NCBI GenBank assembly: GCA_009746045.1
Contig: RPFO01001400.1
Location: 124,001 to 188,000, forward strand
Direction of reading: 5' to 3'
DNA: 64,000 nt
DNA from: Mesostigma viride
Lineage: Eukaryota > Streptophyta > Mesostigmatophyceae > Mesostigmatales > Mesostigmataceae
Below, one piece after another: positions 22,409 through 33,653 of the stretch. A program made the translations under genes and the position numbers. The stretch's first letter is position 1. The number at the start of each line of letters is the position of its first letter. The notes beneath the pieces were generated by a model. That model did no database searches and had not been told where the DNA came from. It saw only the letters and a program-made list of their open reading frames with translations.

Positions 22409-23799
22409 ATGGTCAGGTCTGACCTGCCTGCTGCTGACGTTAGGCCAGTGAACACTGTGGGTGCTTCTGACCCTGCTGTCCCTGTGGGTCCTCCTGTACC
22501 AGGTCTCTTACTCAAGTTTCAGGCTAGGCTCCTCAACGTGCCAGTTCCCTTGGCTCAGCCAGCTTGCTTGTTTATGATTGATTCTGGTGCTGGCAGTAAT
22601 TATATTGCTGCATCCCTGGTGCAGGAGTTGAAGTTGCCTGTGTTTGCCCACCCCACGCCTGTCATGGTGCAATATATTCTGATGGCAGGAGAAGTTGCTC
22701 ACCTGGCTACGTGCAGCTCATCTTTCAAGTTTGTTCATCCCAGACTTTGAAAGTGACCGCAGACGTCATTCCACTCACGGCAGCAGATGTGATTTTGGGG
22801 ATCCCCTGGTTGTCTGACACCAATCCTGCTATTTCCTGGCCTGACAGGGTGGTTCAGTTCAAGGATGGGACAGTGTGGGATGCTACCTGTGTGTTGCCAG
22901 GGGGGAGAAGAACAGCCACTGAGTGCTGTTCCACACAGACAGCTGTCAATGATGGCAAGGGAGGGGAAGCAGGTGCGGAAGGGGTGGATCAGGAGCCGAC
23001 TTTGGAGGAGAAACGGGCTGCCCTACTGAAGCATGTGTGGTCTGCCAAGCATACTCTGTCTTATTTGGCCACCTATCCAGTGGAACACATCTTTTTCCTG
23101 CATTTGGTGCCTAATGAGCCTGAGCCTGTTAGTGGTCATTCTGTCAATGCTGTCAGTTCTACTGTCACCACTGAACAACAACAGCAGCATGATGCCTTGT
23201 TGGACAAGTATGGAGCCATCTTTGAGGACAAGATGCCCCAGTATCCTCCTGAGGGACCCATCACACATGTCATCAAGTTGGTAGAGGGTGCTCGTCCTCC
23301 TTTTGTGCCTATGTACAGGATGGGCCCTGCAGAGATGGCAGAGCTGAAGACCATACTTATTGGCCTGTTGGAGGCTGGTCTGATCCTCCCAGCTAACAGT
23401 CCTTTCAGTTCTGGGTGTTTGCTTGTACCCAAGCATGATGGGGGGTGGAGGTTGTGCATTGACTTGCGGGGACTGAACAAGGTGCATGACAGTCAAGTCC
23501 AGGTACCCTCTGCCCAGAATTGATGAGCTGCTGGAGAGGACTGCAGGAGCTGCCTTCTTCACCAAGTTTGACCTCAGGCATGCTTTCTGGCAGATCAGGG
23601 TGGCTACTGAAGACATCCCCAAGACGGCCTTTTCTACTCCATGGGGACAGTTCCAGTGGACAGTAATGCCCATGGGTGCCTCTAACAGTCCTGCCACTAT
23701 GCAGATGTTTGTCAATGCCATCTTTGGCCACCTGACTGGCAATACCCTGCCCCAGATCTCACCTGATCTTCGCAACCCCAGGTTCAAAGACATTGCCCA
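22409..23799 (+). pseudogene. pol: Ty3 Pol, second copy, truncated
   Basis: Starts MVRSDLPAADVRP, 26 bases after gag. The protease has FMIDSGAGSNYI, then a two-base insertion near 22675 shifts the frame. RT begins in the restored frame and shifts again at a two-base insertion near 23484 (before TVKSRYPLPR). The last frame keeps FFTKFDLRHAFWQI and WGQFQWTVMPMGASNSP, then ends at the junction with repeat R, before YLDD. RNase H, integrase and chromodomain are missing. Confidence 0.88.
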
Positions 23800-24704
23800 T
23801 GCAATATGTGTGTGGGAAATGTATAACAAACATATATGGAGGTATTCAAACCCATACAGCCTCTAAAACTTATCACCATCACCCTGTGGCAGGTCAACTG
23901 ACTGAGGGAAGCATCTAAGAAGGGTGTTTTAGAAAGGGGCCAGGCCAGGGTCAAGAAAGAGCATGAATAATGCAAAAAGAATGTGCTACACAAGCTAGAA
24001 CGTATATATAAACGTCAAACATCGATAGGAAAACGATGCTTAAGCTTTACCAGGCATGGCTGGCATTACCTTGGCCCAGGCGGTGGCCGCAAAATGGCGC
24101 ATTTCGGCACACCAAAGTTGTGCAGCATGGTCGCTGGATTCGGCGATTTCTGGCCACCCTTGCACGTTTACGACTAAAAATCATCATAAAAAGTACAAAG
24201 AAACCAATATGTCCTTTAAAATACGCCGGAAAGGTATTGCTGTCAACGTTTCTATCGTCCGGCCTGATCGCAGTTTTTTCCAGCAAGAACGCTGCCGACA
24301 CCTATCAAATGGCATTCCCGCGAACCAAAAATTGGCCTGTATCATCTTTAGGACGTATAAAATCAATATCCCAAGTTTGGCCAGAAAATTTGAACGCAAA
24401 CGTAAATGCCATGCGTGGGCGCAAGCCGCCATGGCCAGGTCGTCGTTTTCCGGAATGCACGTTGTACGTGAAAAAGTACCCTGACCCCCTGTACTTTGAC
24501 GGTCTGGAACACCTGTTAAACTTGGTCAAAATATAGCAAACCCTAGTATCATGTTCTGGAGAAACTTATAAACTTTCATTCTTCTCAGCTAAACGTTTCC
24601 TAATTCCCAATGGTATTTTCGCAAACTGGTCCCCCGAGTAGGTGCCGACAAATCGGCTGTAAGTCACTTTTTGGCGGAAAATCGGCAGCAAGACCATTTA
24701 GGGG
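23800..24704. repeat. Repeat R, copy 1 (end of a TTAA-flanked element)
   Basis: Matches 36142-37069. Its right end, GACCATTTAGGGG, is followed by TTAA at 24705-24708, just as in the other copy. There the same end forms the right terminus of a TTAA-flanked insertion, so this is a left-truncated copy of that family. A 166-codon open frame inside is not conserved as coding in the other copy. Confidence 0.75.
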
Positions 24705-25149
24705 TTAACGCTGTCATTACTAACTTTCCCCGAATAAGTTCTAGTCTTACTAGGAGGGTTGTCATCCCCTGCAGCTGGCACCTCCCCGTGGACTACATCA
24801 TGTCCGAGTGTGGAAGACGCCATCATCCCCTAAATTTAATTATCGTTATATGGAAATAATCTAACACCCATTTCACCGGAAAATTTAATTATCGTAGCTA
24901 CAGGTCTGGTCGCTGGTTACTCCCCGCGAGTAACCAGCGACCATGGTACGATTGTGAGTGAACGTCGACTTTATTCACATTGTGCGGCTCGTGTGTGTTG
25001 CATCGTGACTCAGGTGCCAGGCTGTCATTTCCCTACCACGCCAACTGCGAACGTGCGCACCTGTCCAGCCTACTTCACATAAACAGCTGTAGGAGGTCAT
25101 GCAGCAAGTAGAACAGCTGCTGCGTAGTTGGACATTCGGGCATTCTCGA
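24705..25149. other. Unannotated spacer
   Basis: Nothing recognisable apart from an AT-rich stretch with two copies of AATTTAATTATCGT (near 24834 and 24882). Confidence 0.4.
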
Positions 25150-25740
25150 TTGTTGTCGGGGTTTCAATTGCCGAACAACTGCGCAAGGATGCAGGAGCTA
25201 TCCTACTACCAGGCGTTCTTGCGGCAGCAGCTGCTGCGCAAGTTCAGGACAGTCGGACAGTCACGTTGCCGAACTGCGCAAGGATGCAGGAGGTGTCCTA
25301 CTACCAGGCGTTCTTGCGGCAGCAGCTGCTGCTCAAGTTCAGGACAGTCGGACAGTCACGTTGCCGAACTGCGCAAGGATGCAGGAGCTGTCCTACTATA
25401 TACCAGGCGTTCTTGCGGCAGCAGCTGCTGCTCAAGTTCACCTGGGACAGTCGGACAGTCACGTTGCCGAACTGTGCAAGGATGCAGGAGGTGTCCTACT
25501 ATACCAGGCGTTCTTGCGGCAGCAGCTGCTGCTCAAGTTCAGGACAGTCGGACAGTCACGTTGCCGAACTGCGCAAGGATGCAGGAGGTGTCCTACTACC
25601 AGGCGTTCTTGCAGCAGCAGCTGCTGCTCAAGTTCAGGACAGTCGGACAGTCACGTTGCCGAACTGCGCAAGGATGCAGGAGCTGTCCTACTACCACTGA
25701 GGCGGCATATTGTGTTGAACAGCTGCTGCTCAATCAAGTT
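25150..25740. repeat. 95 bp minisatellite, ~5.5 copies
   Basis: The unit contains GGACAGTCGGACAGTCACG, GCAAGGATGCAGGAG and GCAGCAGCTGCTG. Starts near 25246, 25341, 25446, 25541 and 25636; one unit carries a TATATA and an ACCTGG insertion. Open frames across it are a by-product of composition. Confidence 0.9.
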
Positions 25741-26040
25741 GGACAGTTCGGGAATGTACTGTCAAGGCTTCGAATTGTAAAAGCGGCCAATCATCAGTTG
25801 ATGGAACTGCGCAAGCATGCAGTTGTACGCAGCAGTTGAATTCAAATGCAGGTTTCAAATTGAACGGGTTTGAAGACCTCGGGACAGGCTCCGCAGGCAA
25901 GCGATAGTGAAGGCACCCTGTTTCTAGGGTAAACGTCGAAAGCAGTCAGTTTGATTTTGCCAGCTAATAGCCGGCAATGTGAAGTATATTGTTACTAGCA
26001 ATCTAGTTGGAGTGCGGAGCTGTGGTGGGTTCGTTTTGAT

Positions 26041-28253
26041 GGCTGGTTTGGAGGAAGCCGGCATGGCCGAGCAAGACGGTCACGCTGGCCAGAAAGCTGC
26101 ACCCGATAGGGCGAATGTTTCCAAGCCGACCGTCGTCAATGACACGTCCAATGCTGAGAATGGAGTAGAGAAGGAAGGGGGTCGCATGGCAGACATTGAC
26201 GCGATGAAAAAGCTGCTGGAATCGACTGATTGCAGTGGCGACGTCGCCATGCGGGACTTCTCAGCTCGATATGTGCGCGTAGATGAGGTCGGTTCTGAGA
26301 AGGCTTCAGAGGGCTCCGCCTCTGGCACAGCTACCGCAGGGTCTGGCTCTACTCCTGCGTACAACGCCTCGGCAGGAGATGTGCAGGTGGAGCACGATCC
26401 TTCCCATCAAATCCTGGCGGGCGACAAGGAGGGCAGTGTGCCGATGGGCCTTCCGGTCACGGCGGCGGCCTCCACGGTCGACGACTTCGCTCCTGGTGGG
26501 AGGCTTTATCAGGTTGGTTTAAACGCAAATATCACTCCTTGACTTCATCTGCATTGGCTTGTTATTACTGGGCTTTTGTTGCATGCTTGTTCATCCACAT
26601 GTTCACTTGTGCTGTGCTTGTTTGCTTGTCGTGGACTAGGCTGAAATAGTTGTACATGCATGGTTTAAATGCAAATATCACTCCTTGACTTCATCTGCAT
26701 TGGCTTGTTATTACTGGGCTTTTGTTGCATGCTTGTTCATCCACATGTTCACTTGTGCTGTGCTTGTTTGCTTGTCGTGGACTTGTTAGGCTGAAATAGT
26801 TGTACATGCATGTGCAGCCACCTTCAGTCATGGGCATTGTTTGGCAGTATTCTTGCCTTGTGAATGAATGCATGAACCGTAAGGCAGGGTGAATGACGGA
26901 AGCAAGTCGCGTTCCCATGTTTGATGCTATGGATGTAAACTTCCTGCAGGGAATGGCCAAGTGGACAGACAAGCAGGGCGAACATTGTGTGCGCGTCGGG
27001 GACATCGTGACGGTGCCAAAGCCTCTGCCTGACCCAGTATGCGTCGTTGTGATGGTGCTTGAAGGCCACGGTTTCATGCTGGCCGCCATCAATAATGGAA
27101 CTGCAAGCAGGGTGGCTGGCATGTGTGCCGCCAACAAGCTCAAACTTCAGCACCGCTACATCTGGATGCGATGTCACCAAGGCCAGACACAGTTCCGTGT
27201 GTGCCGTACGTTCGGAAAACTGAAAAAGTAGTCGACCATGTGTACGGCAGTCTGGCAGTGTCTTCCATTCTCCAGTGCCGCTCGGAATTGGCAAATTTTA
27301 CTGCTGCTGACGGTGCAAAGAATGCGGTGAGCACAGTAGTTGCGAGTCTGGGGCAACCCCTGGGCATCAACAACGTTCATGAATATGACGCGGTCACGAA
27401 AGTTGATGCAGGTGTGCTGACCTCAGCGAAGAAGGCTGCGCCGCCATCGAAGCAAAAGTCATCCTCCGCTGACCCAAAGCCGGGCACGGCATCCAAGGGG
27501 AAGGAAAACGTAGCACCAGCTAAGCGCCAGAAGACCGGGATGGCTGCAGGGCAGGCAGCACCCCTGGCTCCGGCAAAGAAGGCTGCATCCGCTCCAAAGG
27601 AACCTGCCTGTGGGGCCTTGGCCCGCTCCGGAAAGGGAGATGGTGTTTCGATGGCTGACCTCAAGGCCTTGTTGGCGGAGCAGGTCCTCAAGAGCCAGGA
27701 GGCCATGGAGGCCATGCAACGTGCACACAAAGCAGAAGTTCAGGCATTGGAGGCCAAGTGCATCGCTGCTGCGCACGATGCGCTTCTGCGCAACCAGGAG
27801 CTGGCATCCAGCCGCCAGCCGCTTCCGCCGCCGCCGCCACCGCTGCGGCTGCCGCCGCCTCCGCCGCCAATGCCATTGCTGCCGCTGCCGCAGCAGCAAG
27901 CGCTGGCACCAGTGTGCCAGCCGCTGGTGCCACCGCCGCCCGAGTTACCACATTTGCAGGTGCTTTGTCAGCAGGTGCTGCAGCTGCAGGAGAAAGTGCA
28001 GCAGCTGAGTGACTCGCAACCAACAAAACAGCCATGCAAGAGCACTGGGCAAGGCTCTTCATGTCATGCCGACCATGCTGGTCGTTTCGCAGAATTGCTA
28101 GACGTGTTTGAAGAGAGAGTGCTCAGCATGCCCAATAGCAGAGTGAGAGCACCCCTCATGCTGTCCCATGGTTGCCCTGTGCACTCGCACCGCAGCTGCA
28201 CGTGTGAACGCGATGCATGCCATGGTGGATGGGCATATCCGCAATGGCATTAG
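26041..28253 (+). CDS. Unidentified two-exon protein with coiled coil and polyproline
   Basis: Exon 1 is about 26041-26513 (MAGLEEAGMAEQDG..., acidic, low-complexity) and ends at CAG|GTTGGT. Exon 2 starts after TTCCTGCAG at 26951 (GMAKWTDKQGEHCVRVGDIV) in matching phase. Exon 2 then meets a TAG at 27229-27231, but the next frame continues with coding-like sequence to 28253: a lysine/alanine-rich stretch, a coiled coil (LLAEQVLKSQEAMEAMQRAH), polyproline and a Cys/His-rich end. Either a small intron or a frameshift joins the two parts. I recognise no family; a chromatin-associated or transposon ORF1-like protein would fit the composition. AUG choice is uncertain. Confidence 0.5.
26516..26812. 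repeat. ~147 bp tandem duplication in the intron
   Basis: Two nearly identical units beginning GGTTTAAACGCAAATATC and ending TTGTACATGCATG. The first starts two to four bases after the GT of the exon 1 donor (26514). Confidence 0.85.
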
Positions 28254-28312
28254 TTAAATAATTAATTAATTAATTAATTAATTAATTAATTAATTAATTA
28301 ATTAATTAATTA
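28254..28312. repeat. (TTAA)n microsatellite
   Basis: About 14 AATT/TTAA units, followed by a module (TTGGGGAGTCACGGAGC) that recurs after another TTAA tract at 38518-38580. Confidence 0.9.
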
Positions 28313-28350
28313 GACGCGCGCTCGGGCCGTTGGGGAGTCACGGAGCCCCG

Positions 28351-29059
28351 ATGGATATGGATGGATGGATGGATGGATGGATGGATGGATGGATGGATGG
28401 ATGGATGGATGGATGGATGGATGGATGGATGGATGGATGGATGGATGGATGGATGGATGGATGGATGGATGGATGGATGGATGGATGGATGGATGGATGG
28501 ATGGATGGATGGATGGATGGATGGATGGATGGATGGATGGATGGATGGATGGATGGATGGATGGATGGATGGATGGATGGATGGATGGATGGATGGATGG
28601 ATGGATGGATGGATGGATGGATGGATGGATGGATGGATGGATGGATGGATGGATGGATGGATGGATGGATGGATGGATGGATGGATGGATGGATGGATGG
28701 ATGGATGGATGGATGGATGGATGGATGGATGGATGGATGGATGGATGGATGGATGGATGGATGGATGGATGGATGGATGGATGGATGGATGGATGGATGG
28801 ATGGATGGATGGATGGATGGATGGATGGATGGATGGATGGAATCATGGATGGATGGATGGATGGATGGATGGATGGATGGATGGATGGATGGATGGATGG
28901 ATGGATGGATGGATGGATGGATGGATGGATGGATGGATGGATGGATGGATGGATGGATGGATGGATGGATGGATGGATGGATGGATGGATGGATGGATGG
29001 ATGGATGGATGGATGGATGGATGGATGGATGGATGGATGGATGGATGGATGGATGGATG
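28351..29059. repeat. (ATGG)n microsatellite, ~177 copies
   Basis: Almost pure ATGG/GGAT repeat with one interruption near 28841. The flanks (CACGGAGC...CCGATGG left, GCAAACAGTCCTACCGGTCT right) are shared with 38565-38628, where only about five units are present. Confidence 0.97.
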
Positions 29060-30395
29060 CAAACAGTCCTACCGGTCTAGTTGTTTATTGTGACAGGAGC
29101 ATGACAGTTGCATTGTGAAATGTATGTGGGATGGCACCAAATGTATATGGTTGTCTTCTTGACGTGTATCATGGACATTATATAATAAACACTGGGCATA
29201 TGTATTACGCTACCTAATAAACTTGTCCAACGGTCCCATGCTAGCTGCCAAGCAGCATGACCTCCGCATGTCGATGGTGTCCATGGTATTTTCAGATAGT
29301 TGTTCGATGTGCCCTCTGGCTTGTAAGGAAATCTAGATACTTATCACAGCACTTGTCTAGCACATGACCCGGTCTTGCACGTTGGCTTAGCACACCTCCC
29401 CCGGCCATGCATTCAGTGAACTTGAATTCCTTGAAAGAGGCTGTGCGCCATGATGGACGGCTGTCACCGTCACTGCTCGACCTGTTACGCACACACGCGA
29501 TGCATGCATGGGGCAACGGGCGTTAGCCGAACTGCCAGGGGGATAAGGCTTGAGAGGGTAAGAGAGGAGTGATCGTGTAGTACTAGTAGCGACTATATAC
29601 ACAGTATCTGAGCATCCAAACAAGGTCTAGCTGCATCCCTGGTCAAAATTTAATAAACCAAAAAAATTCTAATATACTTAAAAAAATCAGCCCAGTTTGG
29701 TTGTCTCCTCATTATGGAGTTGGCTGGTCTTGGGATGATTTACTCTGTCCACGACTGTTTTGCTGTAAAGCCTAGGATTTGGTTTCTCCCAGGGTGATAT
29801 GGGAGTTGGCTGGTCTGAGGACATGTTTCAGGGACTGAAAAACCTTACTGATGTTTGACCTCGGGGTGTTACACTGTCAGATGTGATATGGATCTGTGCA
29901 CGAGGTAGCCCAAGGTTGGCTCCACGGTGTGGTGCCTTATTCAGCCTGGGTGGGGTTTTCTTCTCAGTGCCTCTATCATCTGATGCTTATGTGTACCCTG
30001 CAATGATGGTTGCTTCATGGTTATCAGTATGGTTGTTCCTGAATGAGTTTCAGCCTGACATGTACAGTTTGTATGTGAGGGTTGATCTGTGCTCTGGATA
30101 AGGGCATATGTGGCAGGCTGAAGGACCTACGAGAGGGGATCTGGACAATCTAGCCTAAGAATAACATTACGGTGTTTGCTGGATTTGCTTCAGATATGTA
30201 TCCCTTGGTCCTTGCCACTAGAGATGTTAGTGCTTATCACGACATGTCCCAAGTTGAGAGGCATGTGGGCGTGGTTTGTTAGCTGCCACCTGTGGGCCCT
30301 ATCATTGATGATGCACAGCAGAATGCCTGATGAGGTGCTAAGGATGAGAAGCCTCGATCGTCATAGCCCAGTTGGTGGAGAGTACCCCTGATCTG
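29060..30395. other. Unannotated region with a tRNA A-box-like string
   Basis: No supported gene. TAGCCCAGTTGGTGGAGAGT at 30364-30383 looks like a tRNA A box, but no B box follows at normal distance. The part from ~29680 may be decayed copia sequence. Confidence 0.3.
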
Positions 30396-30920
30396 ATTTT
30401 GTCTGGGATTGACTTTGCCCAGCCTAACACCTTGGAGATCTTTGTTGACAGTTCCATGGATGCTCGCCAGGTCACTAAGGTCAGGGGGAGATCTGCTGCT
30501 CTGTTTGCTTTCTATCAGAGCAGGGCAAGTTTGTTCAGCTGGTACAGCAGACTGCAGAAGAGGGTCTGTATCAGTTCAGATGTGGCAGAGTGCAGGGCCA
30601 TATGTGGGGGATCCAGTCCAGTTTGTACAAAAAGCTGGACTCAGCTGGCTTCAGTTACCCCTTGGTCCTTGCAGATGGAGACGTTGTTGCTAACAGACAG
30701 CACGGGTATGGTCCAGTTTGTTCACAAGCAGCTGGCCAGGAGCCGAGATCTGGGTTATTTGTTGCTAAAGGAGTTGGCCAGTTTGGTTGACTTGAAGCAT
30801 ATCCCTGGCGAGGAGAACCCTGCTGATGCATTGACCAAGCTGCCACACAAGGCCCCAGCCCAGTACAATGTACTGAGGAAGCTCATGAATGCTGACTGTC
30901 AAGTCGGTCTATCTGTCTAA
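30396..30920 (+). pseudogene. Ty1/copia RNase H fragment
   Basis: One open frame reads as the C-terminal RNase H of a copia-type Pol: LEIFVDSSMDARQ at the first catalytic Asp, then SSDVAECRAI (usual SS-x-EAEY-like motif), LLTDSTGMVQ, and the end HIPGEENPADALTKL, typical of copia RNase H (ADxLTK). RT, integrase and Gag are not visible upstream, so this is an isolated fragment. GATCTG lies just left of it (30390-30395) and again near 31093, possibly a target duplication. Confidence 0.75.
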
Positions 30921-31106
30921 AAGCTGAGAGCTGGGTGCTTAAGTCTCTGGATATCAGGCTGGGAGCTTGATTGTACATAATCCTGAGCACACCTTGAGGG
31001 GTGAGACATGTCTCTGGTGTGGGAATGTCTGACATTGTCTCTGATGGAGAGATGTCTATCTGGGGTTTTCATCTCAGTCTGAGGTTTCCCCAGATCTGTG
31101 TGGTTT

Positions 31107-31135
31107 GTGGGCGGGGTTCGATTCCCTGGTGCCGT
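31107..31135 (+). other. tRNA B-box-like string
   Basis: GCGGGGTTCGATTCCCTGG matches the B box and T-loop consensus. It lies to the right of the copia fragment, whereas an A-box-like string lies to its left at 30364. Confidence 0.3.
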
Positions 31136-31542
31136 CTTAAGGCGGAGTTTCACGGACTGGCTGACCCATCCACCATGCTGGTGAGGTGGCGACAGGTCCC
31201 CTGATTTTCCACGGTTGGAATGAGTATAGGAGCTTGTGTTTTGCATGTGCTTCGCGTAGATGTTGTGTCTGGTTCGATAAGGGGCAGCAGACCGGCGCCG
31301 ACTCCCGTCTGGGGGTCAGCAATGTTTTCTGATGAGCTGTTGTGGGTGATCTGTGGGGTTTCGCCTAAGGTCCTGAAGGTTGTACATACTTCTCAAGTTC
31401 TTCACTGAACACCTATGGGCTGCCACAGTTGGCCAACCTCTTGTACATGGGTAACACAACGAGCCTCCCGGGAAGGGATAGGGACTCATTGTAATTTGTT
31501 TGTGCTCCTGAACCAGTATGGGTGCTATGTACATATAATAAG

Positions 31543-31662
31543 GAATCCAAGCTGACTGTCATGCCCAGTGGGTTGTGACTTGTAGTCGGGGAGGATGTCC
31601 AGGAATCCAAGCTGACTGTCATGCCCAGTGGGTTGTGACTTGTAGTCGGGGAGGATGTCCAG
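31543..31662. repeat. 60 bp perfect tandem duplication
   Basis: AGGAATCCAAGCTGACTGTC... is repeated exactly once, head to tail. Confidence 0.9.
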
Positions 31663-32509
31663 TACCCATTGTGTGTGTTTGTATGTAGACTTGTGTGAGC
31701 TGCTACAGCTCAAGAAAAGAAAGGATTGGAGTTAACGCCAAGCGCATTGGCGTGATCCTGATTCGGCATATCTCTGCGATTCCAGCGACACCGGAACGAG
31801 TTCATTCCGACAAGTATCAAGAAAGTTATGGTGTTCCGACTTCCCGGTCGCGCCCGAGCGCGAGCCGGCTGTTCTTCTAAGTGGTGCGTGAATATGTGCC
31901 GACGACATATGGGGTCGACAGTAATTCCTGGGCTGACAGGAATTAGGTGCTGAACCTACGACGGTATTGGATTACAGTAATACGTCGTACGCAGGAAATA
32001 GGAACCTTAACCTGTGGTCTGTTGGTACCGCAGGCTTAGTCCTGGACTTAGATTGGGTGCAGACGCAATAATCACTGTGGACTGTACTCTGTGGTCACTG
32101 TGCCTGTATGGCAGACCTACTGTATAGGATCTGGACGCTGTACAGGTTGTTAATACTGTACCGGGGGTGTTAATACTGAGCAGGCCTACGAGGCTGCTCA
32201 GGCCTAGCAAAGCACAGTGCACAAGTATATAAAGAATAGGCCAGTGCCAACTGGTTAGATCTCTTGCGAGCTCGTCTCACGTGTGTTGCCTTGACTTGGC
32301 AAACTCGTGTCTAAGCACTCACGTGCACGAGTGCTGTAAGCCTATATTTTTAACCAAGCTCCATTCCAACCATTCTCATGATGAATCTATCCGCGCGCAT
32401 TGGAATCTATCTATCCCTACACATTGCGCTTTAACTCCTTTGGTTTGCACATTAGTAATGAGGATTTGTACGCTGATTTGCCCTATGTTTCCCACACTAT
32501 ACGTCCCTA
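31663..32509. other. Unannotated, possible LTR-like promoter
   Basis: No coding signal. TATATAAAG at 32226-32234 is a reasonable TATA box; a retroelement LTR is possible, but I could not find its second copy. Confidence 0.3.
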
Positions 32510-32700
32510 CTCCCCTGATTACGGTCATCCGCACGCTGTATGAGGGGTCGACCACTTCGGTGCGCACTCAACACGGCTTTACCCCGCCATGCTCACTGCA
32601 GACCGGCGTCCGTGGCAGGGTTGCGTCCTGTCGCCGTACTGTCTTCGTGGCGATGGCGTCGGTGGTGGAGGCGGTCGCTGACCGCAGTGCTCAGGTCCGC
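32510..32700 (+). pseudogene. LINE RT fragment
   Basis: The frame reads PLITVIRTLYEGSTTSVRTQ and then a broken TGVRGRVASC, corresponding to the LYEGS...TGVRQGCxLSP stretch of non-LTR RT (compare RRLYEGSQAVVRT in the LINE at 57025). The following ~170 bases stay open but show no motif. Confidence 0.65.
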
Positions 32701-32861
32701 GTAGGAGAGCGGCGGGAGGTCACCAGCATCCTGCCGGGGTGGCTGGGATGCAATGGTGGCCGTCTGCTCCGCTATCTTGGGGACCTGTGTGGCCAGGGCC
32801 TCGGTGTGGGGCCGGTGATGGCCTCAAGCTTCTTCATGTCAGAGCACGCCGCACTTGCCCT

Positions 32862-33115
32862 CCACCTGGCTATACAATAGCTAGGGCATGGCTTCTCAAC
32901 AGAGAGCGACTCTCTGCATTAGGCAGAGCGTGGCTAAATTCTTCATGCAACATCCATCGGGGTCCCATCATAGGCATGGCATGCAGTTGGCTAAATTCTG
33001 AAGGCGTCATCCATGGGCCCATGGATGACGCCCCGGGGCCATTATGGGCGCGCAGGCCACATGCTAGGCTAAGCCTGACTAATCTACACTACTGTTATAT
33101 ATTCCCTAGACTGAG
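32862..33115. repeat. Repeat M, right part (copy X)
   Basis: Matches 40060-40290 and 60690-60925 (GCTAGGGCATGGCTTCTC, GCTAGGCTAAGCCT, ending TTCCCTAG). This copy alone contains a perfect 30 bp palindrome at 33003-33032. Confidence 0.8.
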
Positions 33116-33335
33116 GTTGCTGCCAGGGGTGGCAGGAGGTGCCTGCCAGGGCTTGTGGTCTGACAACGTGGATGACCGCCCCCCTCCAGTATACCGGCTT
33201 CCCCCCTGCGCTCCGTGCCGGAGCTGAAGGTAGGTCAGCCATAGCTCGCATCGCCGCTGTTGCTGGGCCATGCAGGGTCAAGTCGTCATCCAGCACCGGT
33301 GAAGCGAGTCCGCGAGAGCTTCTTGCGGCATTTAA
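33116..33335 (-). pseudogene. ORF1 C-terminal part, copy X
   Basis: The end of the ORF1 protein whose N-terminal part lies at 37070-38253. The readable end is KPVYWRGAVIHV, matching copy Y at 40301. Coding homology stops exactly at TTAA (33332-33335), where the 3.7 kb insertion begins. Confidence 0.75.
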
Positions 33336-33653
33336 TTGCCCCCTAAATGGGCAGAAATACTGCCGATCCATCGGCTGTAACTTCACAATTTTTCAAACCA
33401 GATGCCATCCAACCTAGCCATATATCCAATGGCTGTCCTTGGGGGCCAAGCATGTCCATGAGTTGCCCTTCGGGTTGATACATCACAACCATACATATAT
33501 TATAAAAATATTATTACTTACAGCAGAGTGAAATTAATCATGCACTCAAACCAAAGCAAACGCCCAGCTATATAAACCTATGTACAGAGCCATGTCAAAG
33601 CTCTATACTACAGTACGATAAGACCAATGGAAACTCCTAACGCCGGGAGGAAC

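Larger units (their letters stand above)
19714..23799 (+). mobile_element. Second Ty3 internal region, truncated in RT
   Basis: Nearly identical to the first element from the LTR to the middle of RT. Homology ends after CATTGCCCA at 23799, where repeat R begins. There is no right LTR. Confidence 0.9.

Noticed and set aside
24036-24536. 166-codon ORF in repeat R
   Set aside because: The corresponding region of copy 2 (36390-36880) does not keep the frame; no recognisable domain.
25099-25839. 246-codon ORF with FRTVGQSRCRTAQ repeats
   Set aside because: Lies over the 95 bp minisatellite; 95 is not divisible by three, so the frame rotates between unit peptides, as expected for non-coding repeats.
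28310-29118. ORFs of 239-262 codons (MDGW, HPSI repeats)
   Set aside because: Pure tetranucleotide microsatellite without stop codons in any frame.
32700-32880. Continuation of the LINE RT frame as a host protein
   Set aside because: Open frame without motif directly after a broken RT fragment and before repeat M; no support for a gene.
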